From NCBI RefSeq assembly GCF_003427025.1, contig NZ_QVAI01000001.1, positions 744,001 to 808,000 of the forward strand: a stretch of 64,000 bases of DNA, read 5' to 3'. Numbering within the stretch: position 1 is the first letter of the stretch; every line of letters begins with the position of its first letter. The position numbers were made by a program, and so were the translations under genes. Positions 12,563 through 22,390 of the stretch are shown piece by piece. The DNA comes from Jiangella endophytica (GTDB lineage: Bacteria > Actinomycetota > Actinomycetes > Jiangellales > Jiangellaceae). The notes below the pieces were generated by a model that was not told the origin of the DNA, did no database searches, and saw nothing but the letters and a program-made list of their open reading frames with translations.

Positions 12563-15500
12563 ATGCGTAATCGGCTCGACGAAGCCAAGTCAGAGCTCCT
12601 CGCCAAAGCTGCTTCGGTCGGCGACCGCGGGAGCCGCGACGAGGACGAGGCCTTCCTTCGCCGGTACTACCGGCACGTCGCCGCCGAGGACCTCGTCGAC
12701 CGCGACGTCGTCGACGTGTACGGAGTCGCCGCTTCGCACCGGCGCTCGGCCCAGCTCCGCCCGCAGGGCACCGCGGTCGTCAACGTCTACACGCCGACCA
12801 TCGACGAGCACGGCTGGGCGTCCGGGCACACCATCGTCGAGGTCGTCATCGACGACATGCCGTTCCTGGTCGACTCCGTCACCATGGCGCTGGCCGAGCA
12901 CGACCACGCCCTCCGCCTCGTCGTGCACCCGCAGCTGGTGGTCCGCCGCGACATCACCGGCCAGCTGGCCGAGATCCTCGACCTCAACGAGAACGACCCG
13001 CGGCGCGACGCCGACACCGTCGTCGAGTCGTGGATGCATGTCGAGATCGACCGCACCGACGACCCCGACGACCAAGCCGCCATCGAGCAGCTGCTGCGCG
13101 ACGTCCTCCGCGACGTCCGCGAGGCGGTCGAGGACTGGCCGCGCATGCGCCAGCGGGCCATCGACATCGCCGACGAGCTGCAGAGCCCGCCGTCGTCGAT
13201 CACGCCGCCCGAGGCCGACGAGGCCCGCGAGCTGCTGCACTGGCTGGCCGACGACCACTTCACCTTCCTCGGCTACCGCGAGTACCAGCTCGACGAGGTC
13301 GAGGGCGAGGACGTGCTGCGCGCGGTCACCGGCACCGGCCTGGGCATCCTGCGCTCCGACCAGGACCTGTCCGGCTCGTTCGGCAAGCTGCCGCGCGAGG
13401 TGCGGGCCAAGGCGCGCGAGAAACAGCTGCTGGTCCTGACCAAGGCCAACTCGAAGGCGACGGTGCACCGCCCGGCCTACCTCGACTACGTGGGCGTCAA
13501 GTCCTTCGACGAGTCCGGCGAGGTCGTGGGCGAGCGGCGCTTCCTGGGCCTGTTCACGTCGGCCGCCTACACCGAGAGCGTCATGCGCATCCCGGTGCTG
13601 CGGCGCAAGGTCCAGGAGGTCATCCAGCAGGCCGGCTTCGCGCCGTCCGGGCATTCCGGCAAAGACCTGCTGCAGGTGCTCGAGACGTATCCGCGCGACG
13701 AGCTGTTCCAGATCCCGGTCGAGGAGCTGCTGCCCACCGCGCTCGCCGTCGTGCACCTGCAGGAGCGGCGGCACCTGCGGATGTTCGTCCGCCGCGACGA
13801 CTACGGCCGCTACCTGTCGTTCCTCGTGTACCTGCCGCGCGACCGCTACAACACCGACGTGCGCGAGCGCATCCAGCGGCTGCTGCTGGCCGCCACCGAG
13901 GGCGACTCCATCGACTTCACCGCGCGCGTCGGCGAGGCCGCCCTGGCCCGGTTGCATTTCGTCGTGCGCATGAGGCGCGACCAGGACCTGCCCGGCATCG
14001 ACATCCCGGCGCTGGAGAAGCAGCTGGTCGGCGCCACCCGCTCGTGGACCGACGAGCTGTCCGACGCGCTGGCCGAGCAGGTCGGCGAGGAGGGCGCGGC
14101 GAAGCTGCTGCGCCGCTACCGCCAGGGCTTCCCCGAGGGCTACAAGGCCGACTTCCCGGCGCGGACGGCAGTCGCCGACGTGCGCCGCCTCGAGGAGCTG
14201 CCGGCCGAGGACGGCCTGGGCATGAACCTCTACCAGCCGGTCGGCGGGCTGGCCACCGACCGCCGGTTCAAGATCTACCGCACCGGCACGCCCATCTCGC
14301 TCACCCAGGTGCTGCCGATCCTGTCGCGCATGGGCGTCGAGGTCGTCGACGAGCGGCCGTACGAGATCATCCGGCGTGGTCACGACGCCGAGTCCACGGC
14401 GTACATCTACGACTTCGGGCTGCGCTACCGCGGGCTGCGCGCCACCGAGGCCGACCGCCTCAAGGTGCTGTTCCAGGAGGCGTTCGCCGCGGTCTGGCGG
14501 GGCGACGCCGAGAGCGACGGGTTCAACGCACTGGTGCCGCAGGCCGGGCTGTCGTGGCGACAGGCGTCGATCCTGCGCGCGTACGCCAAGTACCTGCGCC
14601 AGACCGGCACGACGTTCAGCCAGAACTACCTCGAGGAGGCGCTGTCCGGCCACGTCGAGGTGGCACGCATGCTCGTCGACCTGTTCGAGATCCGGTTCGA
14701 CCCCGAGCGCTACGACGAGGGCGACGCCGGCCGGGCGGCCCGGCAGTCGGCCGCCGACCAGGTCACCGAGCGCATCGACGAAGCCCTCGACCAGGTCGCC
14801 AGCCTCGACCAGGACCGCATCCTGCGCTCGTTCCTGCGGCTGGTGAAGGCGACGCTGCGGACCAGCTACTACCGCACCACCGTCGGCGGTCCGCAGACGG
14901 TGACCAGCTTCAAGCTGGACTCCCGGTCGCTGCCGGACCTCCCCGATCCGAAGCCGATGTACGAGATCTGGGTCTACTCGCCCCGGGTCGAGGGCGTGCA
15001 CCTGCGCTTCGGTGCCGTCGCCCGCGGCGGGCTGCGCTGGTCCGACCGCCGCGAGGACTTCCGCACCGAGATCCTCGGCCTGGTCAAGGCACAGGCGGTG
15101 AAGAACTCCGTCATCGTGCCGGTCGGCGCGAAGGGCGGTTTCGTCGGCAAGCGGCTGCCCGATCCCGCCGTCGACCGCGAGGCGTGGCTGGCCGAGGGCG
15201 TCGAGTGCTACAAGACGTTCATCCGGGCCATGCTCGACATCACCGACAACCGCGCGGCCGACCGCAGCGTCGTCGCGCCGCCGAAGGTGGTCCGGCACGA
15301 CGGCGACGACCCCTACCTGGTGGTCGCGGCCGACAAGGGCACCGCGGCGTTCTCCGACATCGCCAACGACGTGTCCAAGGAGTACGGCTTCTGGCTCGGC
15401 GACGCGTTCGCGTCCGGCGGGTCGGCCGGCTACGACCACAAGGCCATGGGCATCACCGCCCGTGGCGCCTGGGAGTCGGTGCGACGGCACTTCCGCCAGC

Positions 15501-17449
15501 TGGGCCGCGACATCCAGGCCGAGGACTTCACGGTCGTCGGCATCGGCGACATGTCCGGCGACGTGTTCGGCAACGGCATGCTGCTGTCCGAGCACATCAA
15601 GCTGGTGGCCGCGTTCGACCACCGGCACATCTTCCTCGACCCCGACCCCGACCCGGCCGAGTCCTACGCCGAGCGCCGCCGCCTCTTCGAGCTGCCGCGG
15701 TCCAGCTGGAACGACTACGAGCCCAAGCTGATCAGCGAGGGCGGCGGCGTCTACCCGCGCACGGCGAAGACGATCAAGCTGTCGGCGGAGGCCAAGCGGG
15801 CGCTGGGCATCGACGCGTCGGTCGAGACGGTGACGCCGCCCGAGCTGATGCACGCCATCCTCGGGGCCCCGGTCGACCTGCTGTGGAACGGCGGCATCGG
15901 CACGTACGTGAAGGCGTCGGCGGAGTCGCAGGCCGAGGTCGGCGACAAGGCCAACGACGCCATCCGCATCGATGCCAGCGACCTGCGTGCGCAGGTCGTC
16001 GGCGAGGGCGGCAACCTCGGCCTCACCCAGCGCGGCCGCATCGAGTTCGCTCTGAAGGCACCGTCCGGCGGCCGAATCAATACGGACGCCATCGACAACT
16101 CCGCCGGCGTCGACACCTCCGACCACGAGGTCAACATCAAGATCCTGCTCGACGGCGTCGTGCGGGCCGGCGACCTCACCGAGAAACAGCGCAACGAGCT
16201 GCTGGCCGACATGACCGACGAGATCGCCGACCTCGTGCTGGCGAACAACTACGGGCAGAACATCGCGCTGGCCAACGGCGTCTTCCAGGCGCCGAACCTG
16301 GCCCACGTCCACCGCTCCTACCTCGCCAAGCTGGAGAGCCAGGGCAAGCTCGACCGCGCCCTGGAGGCGTTGCCGACCGACCGCCAGCTGGCCGAGCGCA
16401 TGGCCGCCGGCAAGGGCCTCACCAGCCCGGAGCTGTCCGTCCTGTTCGCGTACACCAAGAACCTCATGTACGAGGAGCTGCTGGCCGGCGGCATGCCCGA
16501 CGATCCGTACCTCGGCGCCGCGCTGCACGCGTATTTCCCGAGCGCGCTGCGCGACACCTACGGCGAGGTCATCGACGACCACCCGCTGCGTCGCGAGATC
16601 ATCTCGAACGTCGTGGTCAACGAGCTGGTGAACACCGCCGGCACGACGTTCGCCTACCGACTGGGCATGGAGACCGGCGGGACGGTCGAGGACCTCGCCC
16701 GCGCACACACCGTCGGTGGCGTGGTCTTCCAGGTCCCGGACCTCATGGTCGCGATCAAGGAGCTGGACAACGTCGTGTCGTTCGACGTCCAGACCCGGAT
16801 GCGGCTGGAGGCGCGGACGATCACCGAGCGGGCGACCCGCTGGCTCACCGTCAACCGCCGGCCACCCATCGACATCGCCTGGCAGATCGGCTTCTTCGAG
16901 GAGCCGATCGCCCGGCTGCTGGTCGCACTGCCCGAGGTGCTGTCGGGCCGTGAGCTGGACCTCTACCACGAGCGGCTCGAGTCGCTGGCGGCCGACGGCG
17001 TGCCGGAGCCGCTGGCCAATCGGGTGGCGGTGCTGCCGCCGGCCTACGCCGGGCTCGGGATGGTCGAGAACTCGCTGGCCACCGGCACCGACCTGCTCGA
17101 GGTCGCGCGGGTGCACTTCACCCTCGGGGCGTTCCTCGAGCTGGGCCGGCTGCTCGAGCGGATCATCTCGCTGCCGCGGCGCGACCGCTGGCAGACCATG
17201 GCGCGCGCCGCCCTCCGCGACGACCTCCACGCGGTCCAGGCGGCGCTGACGGCGCAGGTCATCCAGCACACGCACGAGGAGGAGGCGCCGCAGCACCGCG
17301 TCGAGGCGTGGGCGGGGCAGGACGAGGTCGTCGTCGCCCGGACCCAGGACATGCTGCGCGAGATCGTCGAGGGCGACAGCTTCGACCTCGCCCGGCTCTC
17401 GGTCGGCCTGCGCGCCGTCCGCGGGCTGCTGCGTCCCGACGCCACGTAG
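12563..17449 (+). CDS. gdh: NAD-specific glutamate dehydrogenase, large (180-kDa, GDH_2) type
   Basis: 1628 residues, the full length of the L_180 class of NAD-glutamate dehydrogenase, which interconverts glutamate with 2-oxoglutarate and ammonia and usually runs in the catabolic direction. N-terminal ACT-like and regulatory regions span roughly residues 1-700. The catalytic domain contains GAVARGGLRWSDRREDFRTE, VPVGAKGGFVGK (predicted catalytic Lys857), GIGDMSGDVFGNGMLLS and the nucleotide-binding stretch ending VVGEGGNLGLTQRGRIEFA. ATG 12563 (MRNRLDEAKSELL) is favoured over an in-frame GTG at 12533, with a GGTGGA-like binding site just ahead. Terminated by a strong hairpin shared with the convergent MMPL gene. 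Confidence 0.95.
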   Translation: MRNRLDEAKSELLAKAASVGDRGSRDEDEAFLRRYYRHVAAEDLVDRDVVDVYGVAASHRRSAQLRPQGTAVVNVYTPTIDEHGWASGHTIVEVVIDDMPFLVDSVTMALAEHDHALRLVVHPQLVVRRDITGQLAEILDLNENDPRRDADTVVESWMHVEIDRTDDPDDQAAIEQLLRDVLRDVREAVEDWPRMRQRAIDIADELQSPPSSITPPEADEARELLHWLADDHFTFLGYREYQLDEVEGEDVLRAVTGTGLGILRSDQDLSGSFGKLPREVRAKAREKQLLVLTKANSKATVHRPAYLDYVGVKSFDESGEVVGERRFLGLFTSAAYTESVMRIPVLRRKVQEVIQQAGFAPSGHSGKDLLQVLETYPRDELFQIPVEELLPTALAVVHLQERRHLRMFVRRDDYGRYLSFLVYLPRDRYNTDVRERIQRLLLAATEGDSIDFTARVGEAALARLHFVVRMRRDQDLPGIDIPALEKQLVGATRSWTDELSDALAEQVGEEGAAKLLRRYRQGFPEGYKADFPARTAVADVRRLEELPAEDGLGMNLYQPVGGLATDRRFKIYRTGTPISLTQVLPILSRMGVEVVDERPYEIIRRGHDAESTAYIYDFGLRYRGLRATEADRLKVLFQEAFAAVWRGDAESDGFNALVPQAGLSWRQASILRAYAKYLRQTGTTFSQNYLEEALSGHVEVARMLVDLFEIRFDPERYDEGDAGRAARQSAADQVTERIDEALDQVASLDQDRILRSFLRLVKATLRTSYYRTTVGGPQTVTSFKLDSRSLPDLPDPKPMYEIWVYSPRVEGVHLRFGAVARGGLRWSDRREDFRTEILGLVKAQAVKNSVIVPVGAKGGFVGKRLPDPAVDREAWLAEGVECYKTFIRAMLDITDNRAADRSVVAPPKVVRHDGDDPYLVVAADKGTAAFSDIANDVSKEYGFWLGDAFASGGSAGYDHKAMGITARGAWESVRRHFRQLGRDIQAEDFTVVGIGDMSGDVFGNGMLLSEHIKLVAAFDHRHIFLDPDPDPAESYAERRRLFELPRSSWNDYEPKLISEGGGVYPRTAKTIKLSAEAKRALGIDASVETVTPPELMHAILGAPVDLLWNGGIGTYVKASAESQAEVGDKANDAIRIDASDLRAQVVGEGGNLGLTQRGRIEFALKAPSGGRINTDAIDNSAGVDTSDHEVNIKILLDGVVRAGDLTEKQRNELLADMTDEIADLVLANNYGQNIALANGVFQAPNLAHVHRSYLAKLESQGKLDRALEALPTDRQLAERMAAGKGLTSPELSVLFAYTKNLMYEELLAGGMPDDPYLGAALHAYFPSALRDTYGEVIDDHPLRREIISNVVVNELVNTAGTTFAYRLGMETGGTVEDLARAHTVGGVVFQVPDLMVAIKELDNVVSFDVQTRMRLEARTITERATRWLTVNRRPPIDIAWQIGFFEEPIARLLVALPEVLSGRELDLYHERLESLAADGVPEPLANRVAVLPPAYAGLGMVENSLATGTDLLEVARVHFTLGAFLELGRLLERIISLPRRDRWQTMARAALRDDLHAVQAALTAQVIQHTHEEEAPQHRVEAWAGQDEVVVARTQDMLREIVEGDSFDLARLSVGLRAVRGLLRPDAT

Positions 17450-17468
17450 GTCCGCTTCGCACGGACGA

Positions 17469-17509
17469 CGACGGCGGCCACCCCGTGGTGCCTGGGGTGG
17501 CCGCCGTCG
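17469..17509. terminator. Bidirectional hairpin between gdh and the MMPL gene
   Basis: A 16-bp perfect stem (left arm 17469-17484, right arm 17494-17509, core GACGGCGGCCACCCC / GGGGTGGCCGCCGTC) with a 9-nt loop sits 20 bp after the gdh stop and 10 bp after the convergent MMPL stop. There is no T tract, as is common in high-GC actinobacteria. Confidence 0.85.
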
Positions 17510-17518
17510 CCGCGGCCG

Positions 17519-20077
17519 TCAGCGGACGGGGACGAGCTCCGGCTCGTCGGCGTCGCGGGTGGGGCCGTCGCCACCGATGTCCGCGTCGCTCAGGTACACC
17601 TCGGGCCGGCCCTCGACGTGCAGCTGGGGCAGACGGCGCTCCAGCCACGATGGCAGCCACCAGTTCGCCCGTCCGAGCAGGTGCATGACCGCCGGGACCA
17701 GCAGCATGCGCACGACGGTGGCGTCGACCAGGATCGCCGCGGCCATGCCGACCCCGATGACCTTGAGGAACACCTCCGGGCTCGGGATGAACGCCGCGAA
17801 CACCGCGACCATGATCGCCGCCGCGGCCGTGATGACCCGGCCGGTTCCGGCCAGCCCCTCGACGATGGCGCGGGCGTTGTCGCCGGTCCGCGTCCACGCC
17901 TCGCGCATGCGGCTGATCAGGAACACCTCGTAGTCCATCGAGAGTCCGAACAGCACCGCGAAGACCAGCACCGGGATGAACGCCGGCATGGGCGTCTCGG
18001 TGTCGATGCCGATCAACTGCCCGGCCCAGCCGCCCTCCAGCACCAACGCCACCACCCCGTACGCGGCGGCGACGGAGAGCAGGTTCATCAGCGCGGCGGT
18101 GATCGGGATGACGATGCTGCGGAACGACACCAGCAGCAGGATCATCGACAGCAGCACGACACCGCCGATGAGCAGCGGCAACCGTTCGGCCGTGTTCTCC
18201 GTCGAGTCGATGGACGTGGCCGTGACGCCGCCGACGTGCACCTCGACGCCGGCGCCCGGGAGCACGTCGTCGCGCAGGGTGTGCACGAGGTCCTCGGTCG
18301 CGGCGTCCTGCGGGCCGGTCGTCGGCAGGACGGTGATCAGCGCGGCGTCGTCGGCCTCGTTGACGACGGCGGGCATGGCGACGGCGACGCCCGGGGTCGC
18401 GGTGACCGCGTCGGTGAGCGCCGGCAGCGCCGCTTCGTCGCCGGGGTCGTCCAGGTCCGCGACCAGCAGCAGCGGGCCGTTCGCGCCCGGTCCGAAGCCC
18501 TCGGACAGCAGGTCGTACGCCTGCCGCGACGTGCGGTCCTCCTGGTTGTTGCCGGCGTCGGGGAAGCCGAACCGGACACCCAGGAACGGCGCCGCGAGCG
18601 CGAGCAGCAGGCCGACACCCACCACCGTCGCGATGATGCTGTGCCGGTCGACCAGCCGGCCCCAGCGCAGCCAGGTCCGCGACGGCTCGACGTGCCCGCC
18701 CGCGGCCAGCTCCGCCGTCCGCCTGCGGCCCAGCGGCAGCCGGAGCCGGTCGACCCAGCCGCCCCAGAAGCCGAGCAGCGCCGGGAACAGTGTCGCGGCG
18801 GCGGCCATGACGACGAGGACGGCGACGATCGTGACCAGCGCGGCGCCCTGCATGAACGACAGGCCCATCGCGAACAGGCCGAGCATGCTGACCATGACGG
18901 TGCTGCCGGCGACCATGACCGCGCGGCCGGCGGTGTCGAGCGTCGCGACGGTGGCCCGCTCCGGGTCCAGCCCGGCGGCGCGCCACTCGCGGAACCGCGT
19001 CACCATGAGCAGGACGTAGTCGATGCCCAGCGCGATGCCCATCATCGTCGCCAGCGCCGTCGACCAGTCCGGCACGTCGACGACGGCGGCGACCAGCCCG
19101 GTCAGCATGCCGCTGAGGGCCAGCCCGGCGATCGCGACGATCAGCGGCAGCCCTGCCGCGACCACCGAGCCGAACGTGATGAGCAGGATCACCGCGGCTG
19201 CCGCCATGCCGATCGCCTCGGAGCCGATCTCGCCCTGCTCGGCCAGCGCGACGGTCTGCCCGCCGAGCGCGATCTCCAGCCCCGGCCGCTCCGCGGCGTC
19301 GGCCATGGCCAGCAGTTCCTCGGTCTCCTCGACCGGCATGTCGTCGGGCAGGACGACGTCCAGGTTGACCGTCGCGACGAGGATGTCGCCGTCCTGGCTG
19401 ATCCCGCCCGGCGTCGTGTACGGATCATCCACGGCGACGACGTGCGGCTGTGTCCGCAGCTCGTCGAGCAGCGTGGTGACGTCGGCCTGGACCGCGGGAT
19501 CGGCGACGCCGCCGTCCGCCCGCACGACGACGTCGATGGTGTCGCCGGACTGCGCCGGGAAGCGGTCCTCCAGCAGGTCCTGCGCCTGGCGCGAGTCCGA
19601 GCCGGGTGCGGAGTAGTCGGCGGTGAAATCGCCGGAGAAGGCGGCCGACAGCCCGAACGCGGCCGCGATGGCCAGCACCCAGGCGCCGACCACGACACCG
19701 CGCCGCCGATAGGCGACGCCGGCCAGCCGGCCGAGCACGCCGGGTCGCAGGGGAGCGCCGGAGTGGCCGTTCCCGCCGGAGTGGCCGTTCCCGCCGGCGT
19801 GATCATCTGCGTCGCGCCGGCCGCTCCCCTTGGACCGGCCGCCCCCGCTGGGCCGGTCCCGGGAGTCGGCTCGGTCGTCGGTGTCGCGCCAGCCGGCCGT
19901 TGCCGGTCGGCTCGCGGCGTCGGGTCCGTCGGGTCGGTCGGCCGGGCTGAGGTGGCCGGCCGCCTCGGTCTCGTCAGCCGTACCGAGGTGGTCGTTCGTC
20001 TTCGGCTGGTCCGCCGCGCCAACCCCGGGAGGCGTCGCGGACCGGTCTGCGTCGTCAGTGGTGGTGGGCTCGTTCAT
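17519..20077 (-). CDS. MMPL-family (RND-type) exporter
   Basis: 852 residues. After a long Asp/Gly/Pro-rich cytosolic tail (residues 1 to about 125, including a repeated HSGGNG unit), the first membrane helix precedes GDFTADYSAPGSDSRQAQDLLEDRFPAQSGDTIDVVVRADGG, the first periplasmic porter loop of MMPL proteins. There follow a helix bundle (LIVAIAGLALSGMLTGLVAAVVD, MGIALGIDYVLLMVTRFREW), a second loop and a second bundle (LFGLSMDYEVFLISRMREAW). The GxxxDY motifs in helices 4 and 10 are the proton-relay signature. It exports lipids, drugs or similar molecules by proton motive force. ATG 20077 has a GAGGGGCAGG binding site. Divergent from a TetR gene with repeat elements between them, so it is probably that regulator's target. 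Confidence 0.92.
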   Translation of the reverse strand: MNEPTTTDDADRSATPPGVGAADQPKTNDHLGTADETEAAGHLSPADRPDGPDAASRPATAGWRDTDDRADSRDRPSGGGRSKGSGRRDADDHAGGNGHSGGNGHSGAPLRPGVLGRLAGVAYRRRGVVVGAWVLAIAAAFGLSAAFSGDFTADYSAPGSDSRQAQDLLEDRFPAQSGDTIDVVVRADGGVADPAVQADVTTLLDELRTQPHVVAVDDPYTTPGGISQDGDILVATVNLDVVLPDDMPVEETEELLAMADAAERPGLEIALGGQTVALAEQGEIGSEAIGMAAAAVILLITFGSVVAAGLPLIVAIAGLALSGMLTGLVAAVVDVPDWSTALATMMGIALGIDYVLLMVTRFREWRAAGLDPERATVATLDTAGRAVMVAGSTVMVSMLGLFAMGLSFMQGAALVTIVAVLVVMAAAATLFPALLGFWGGWVDRLRLPLGRRRTAELAAGGHVEPSRTWLRWGRLVDRHSIIATVVGVGLLLALAAPFLGVRFGFPDAGNNQEDRTSRQAYDLLSEGFGPGANGPLLLVADLDDPGDEAALPALTDAVTATPGVAVAMPAVVNEADDAALITVLPTTGPQDAATEDLVHTLRDDVLPGAGVEVHVGGVTATSIDSTENTAERLPLLIGGVVLLSMILLLVSFRSIVIPITAALMNLLSVAAAYGVVALVLEGGWAGQLIGIDTETPMPAFIPVLVFAVLFGLSMDYEVFLISRMREAWTRTGDNARAIVEGLAGTGRVITAAAAIMVAVFAAFIPSPEVFLKVIGVGMAAAILVDATVVRMLLVPAVMHLLGRANWWLPSWLERRLPQLHVEGRPEVYLSDADIGGDGPTRDADEPELVPVR

Positions 20078-20093
20078 CGTCCTGCCCCTCGAA

Positions 20094-20189
20094 GCGTTAC
20101 GTGACGTAGCGTTAGAACTGTTACTCGACATAACAAACACGAGGCGGCTAAACTTGTCAAGAGGCTTCACATCTGTGAAAGTGCTTCAC
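20094..20189. promoter_or_regulatory. Candidate TetR operator/promoter region between the MMPL and tetR genes
   Basis: Three repeat elements lie in the divergent gap. GCGTTA occurs twice, 15 bp apart (20094-20099, 20109-20114), around the perfect inverted repeat TACGT-G-ACGTA (20098-20108). TGTTA (20119-20123) faces TAACA (20131-20135). TTCAC (20166-20170), GTGAA (20175-20179) and TTCAC (20185-20189) form interlocking inverted repeats just upstream of tetR. A TTGTCA -35-like box is at 20154-20159. Confidence 0.55.
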
Positions 20190-20229
20190 GCATTGCCGCC
20201 GTCGTGACATCACAAGGAGGTGGGCGCAG

Positions 20230-21015
20230 ATGGTCGGTCAGATCCCGCAGCCCGGTCGCGAACCGGAGCGACCGCCGTCGCGGCGCGAGCGCGCTCGCGC
20301 CGCGACCATCGAGGAGATCAAGCAGACCGCGATGGGCCTGATGCGCGAGCAGGGCACCACCGACTTCCGGTTCTCCGACATCGCGCGGCTCATGGGCATG
20401 ACGGCGCCGGCGCTGTACCGCTACTTCGCCGACCGCGACGAGCTGCTCACCGCGCTCATCGTCGACGCCTACGACGACCTCGGCGATGCCGTCGCGGAGG
20501 CGCGCGACCAGATTCCCGTCGACGATCCCGGCGGCCGCTTCGCCGCGGTCGCGCAGTCCTATCGCCGCTGGGCGCGCGAGGAGCCGCAGCGGTTCGCGCT
20601 GATCCTCGGCCTGCCGGTGCCGGGCTACCACGCTCCCGAGGAGGGGCCGACGTCGGAGGCGGCGAAGCGCGCGATGGCGCAGCTCAAGTCGCTGTTCTAC
20701 GAGGCCATCCAGGCCGGCGTCCTCCGTCGACCCATGCTCACCGACGACGACGGCAGCATCACCCGCATGCTCGCGGAGCACCACAAGGTGAAGGACACCC
20801 CCATCGATGGCCCGCCGGTGCCGCCGGAGACGTTCCAGGCCATGCTGCACTGCTGGGCGAGCATGCACGGCTTCACCAGCCTCGAGGCCTACGGGCACCT
20901 CGACTGGCTGCCCGACGAGGTGCGCGACGCCGTTTTCGAGTCCAGCATCCGGCTGGTCGCCAGGGTCGCCGGCCTGCCCGAGCCCGGTGGCCTGCCCCGA
21001 CTGAGCGACGACTAG
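20230..21015 (+). CDS. TetR/AcrR-family transcriptional regulator
   Basis: 261 residues. The N-terminal DNA-binding domain (about residues 20-75) reads RARAATIEEIKQTAMGLMREQG, FRFSDIARLMGMTAPALYRYFADRDELLTALI, a textbook TetR helix-turn-helix. The C-terminal ligand and dimer domain is the common actinobacterial TetR_C type (WAREEPQRFALILGLPVPGY...). The start at ATG 20230 has a near-perfect AAGGAGG site 9 bases upstream. Its position back to back with the MMPL exporter, with inverted repeats between, makes it the likely ligand-released repressor of that exporter and of itself. It converges on the ferredoxin reductase gene; both stop codons share the palindrome CTAG at 21012-21015. Confidence 0.93.
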   Translation: MVGQIPQPGREPERPPSRRERARAATIEEIKQTAMGLMREQGTTDFRFSDIARLMGMTAPALYRYFADRDELLTALIVDAYDDLGDAVAEARDQIPVDDPGGRFAAVAQSYRRWAREEPQRFALILGLPVPGYHAPEEGPTSEAAKRAMAQLKSLFYEAIQAGVLRRPMLTDDDGSITRMLAEHHKVKDTPIDGPPVPPETFQAMLHCWASMHGFTSLEAYGHLDWLPDEVRDAVFESSIRLVARVAGLPEPGGLPRLSDD

Positions 21016-22202
21016 GCCGCGAGTGCGTCCTGCCAGGGGACGGCGCCGGCGACCAGCGCCCGCGCCCGCAGCAGCTCCCGCGGCGACCGCCAGCCGAGCA
21101 CGCCGACGACCCGCTCGCCCCGTCCGTAGACCGCGACGAACCGCCGTTCCTCCAGCGATCCGCTGAGCACCGCGAACCGGTCGGCCCCGGCGGTCTGGCC
21201 GTAGGCCTGGATCTTGGTGTCGTACTGGTCGCTCCAGAAGTACGGCACCGGTTCGTACGGCTGCCCCGCGCCCAGCATGGCCCGCGCCGCCGCCATCGCC
21301 TGTTCGGTGGCGTTGGTCCGGTGCTCGATCCGCAGTCTCGTGCCGTGCGTGCGGTGGAACCAACGGGCGACGTCACCGGCGGCGAACACCCCCGGTCCGG
21401 CCTGGCACATGGCGTCGCACCCGACGCCGTCGGCGAGGTCGAGCCCGCTGCCGTCGAGCCAGCCGGTCGCCGGGGCGGTGCCGATCGCCACCAGCACGCA
21501 GGTCGTGCTCAGCGACGTGCCGCCGGCGAGCCGCACCCCGGTGACCCGGCCGTCGTCGTGGTCGATGCCCCGCACCGTGACGCCCAGGCGGAGGTCGACG
21601 TCGTGCTCGGCGTGCAGCTCCCCGAGCAGACGCGCCACGTCCGGCCCGACCTGACGGACCATGGGTGCGGGCGCGGGGCCGACGAGGGTGACGGGGATGC
21701 CCAGGCCGCGCAGCGTCGCGGCCGCCTCCGCCCCGAGGAACCCGGCGCCGATCACGACCACTCGCCCGGCGGCATGCGCCGCCTCCTTGAAGGCGAGGGT
21801 GTCGTCGATGGTCCGCAGGACGTGGACGCCGCGCAGCCCGTCCGTCCCCGGCCACGTGCGCGGGCGCACGCCGGTGGCGATCAGCAGCCGGTCGTAGGCG
21901 ACGTCGGCGCCGCCGGCGCGCACCGTCCGCCCGGCCGGGTCGAGGGCCGTCGCCGCCACGCCCAGGTGGCAGGCGATGCCCAGTTCGTCGTACCGATGAC
22001 GGGGGAGCAGCTCGAGCCGGTCCGCCTCCCACGCCCCGGAGAGCAGCTGCTTCGACAGTGGCGGCCGGTCGTAGCCGAGGTGGGGTTCGGCGCCGATCAC
22101 GACGACGTCGCCGTCGAACCCGTCGGCCCGCAGTGACTCCGCCGCCGTCAGGCCGGCCGCCGAGGCGCCGACGACGACGATGCGCCGCGGCGGCGCCGTC
22201 AC
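21012..22202 (-). CDS. FAD-dependent ferredoxin/rubredoxin reductase
   Basis: 396 residues. The N-terminal FAD-binding Rossmann motif is IVVVGASAAGLTAAESL, then the RPPLSKQLL signature of the putidaredoxin-reductase type, the NAD(P)H-binding motif VVVIGAGFLGAEAA, GVFAAGDVARW (second FAD contact) and the reductase C-terminal domain starting YFWSDQYDTKIQAYG. It passes electrons from NAD(P)H via FAD to the ferredoxin encoded immediately upstream, and thus to the P450. The GTG start at 22202 overlaps the ferredoxin stop as GTGA, implying translational coupling. Last gene of the P450 operon. Confidence 0.92.
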   Translation of the reverse strand: MTAPPRRIVVVGASAAGLTAAESLRADGFDGDVVVIGAEPHLGYDRPPLSKQLLSGAWEADRLELLPRHRYDELGIACHLGVAATALDPAGRTVRAGGADVAYDRLLIATGVRPRTWPGTDGLRGVHVLRTIDDTLAFKEAAHAAGRVVVIGAGFLGAEAAATLRGLGIPVTLVGPAPAPMVRQVGPDVARLLGELHAEHDVDLRLGVTVRGIDHDDGRVTGVRLAGGTSLSTTCVLVAIGTAPATGWLDGSGLDLADGVGCDAMCQAGPGVFAAGDVARWFHRTHGTRLRIEHRTNATEQAMAAARAMLGAGQPYEPVPYFWSDQYDTKIQAYGQTAGADRFAVLSGSLEERRFVAVYGRGERVVGVLGWRSPRELLRARALVAGAVPWQDALAA

Positions 22203-22390
22203 GCCTCGACCAGGATCGCGCGCGCCGGGCAGAGCCGGGCGGCGAGCTGGACGTCGTCGGTCAGTCCGGCCGGAGGGTCGGTGTCGAGCAGGACGGCGAG
22301 CCCGTCGTCGTCCTGGTCGAAGACGTCGGGGGCGGCCATGACGCACTGCCCGCCGCCGACGCAGCGGTCGATCTCGACGATGATCTTCAC
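22199..22390 (-). CDS. Ferredoxin, P450-type [3Fe-4S]
   Basis: 63 residues starting VKIIVEIDRCVGGGQCVMAAPDVFDQDDDG and ending AARLCPARAILVEA. The three-cysteine pattern C-x5-C...CP matches single-cluster [3Fe-4S] ferredoxins that serve bacterial cytochromes P450. The GTG start at 22390 overlaps the P450 stop as GTGA and has GGAGGAG upstream; its own stop overlaps the reductase start in the same way. Carries one electron at a time between the neighbouring reductase and P450. Confidence 0.93.
   Translation of the reverse strand: MKIIVEIDRCVGGGQCVMAAPDVFDQDDDGLAVLLDTDPPAGLTDDVQLAARLCPARAILVEA

Noticed and set aside
12590-17296. A 1568-codon minus-strand open frame opposite the glutamate dehydrogenase gene
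   Set aside because: Composition-driven antisense frame; the plus strand carries a full-length conserved enzyme.
17618-20104. An 828-codon plus-strand frame opposite the MMPL gene
   Set aside because: Low-complexity His/Arg/Asp/Gln-rich translation opposite a clear membrane transporter.
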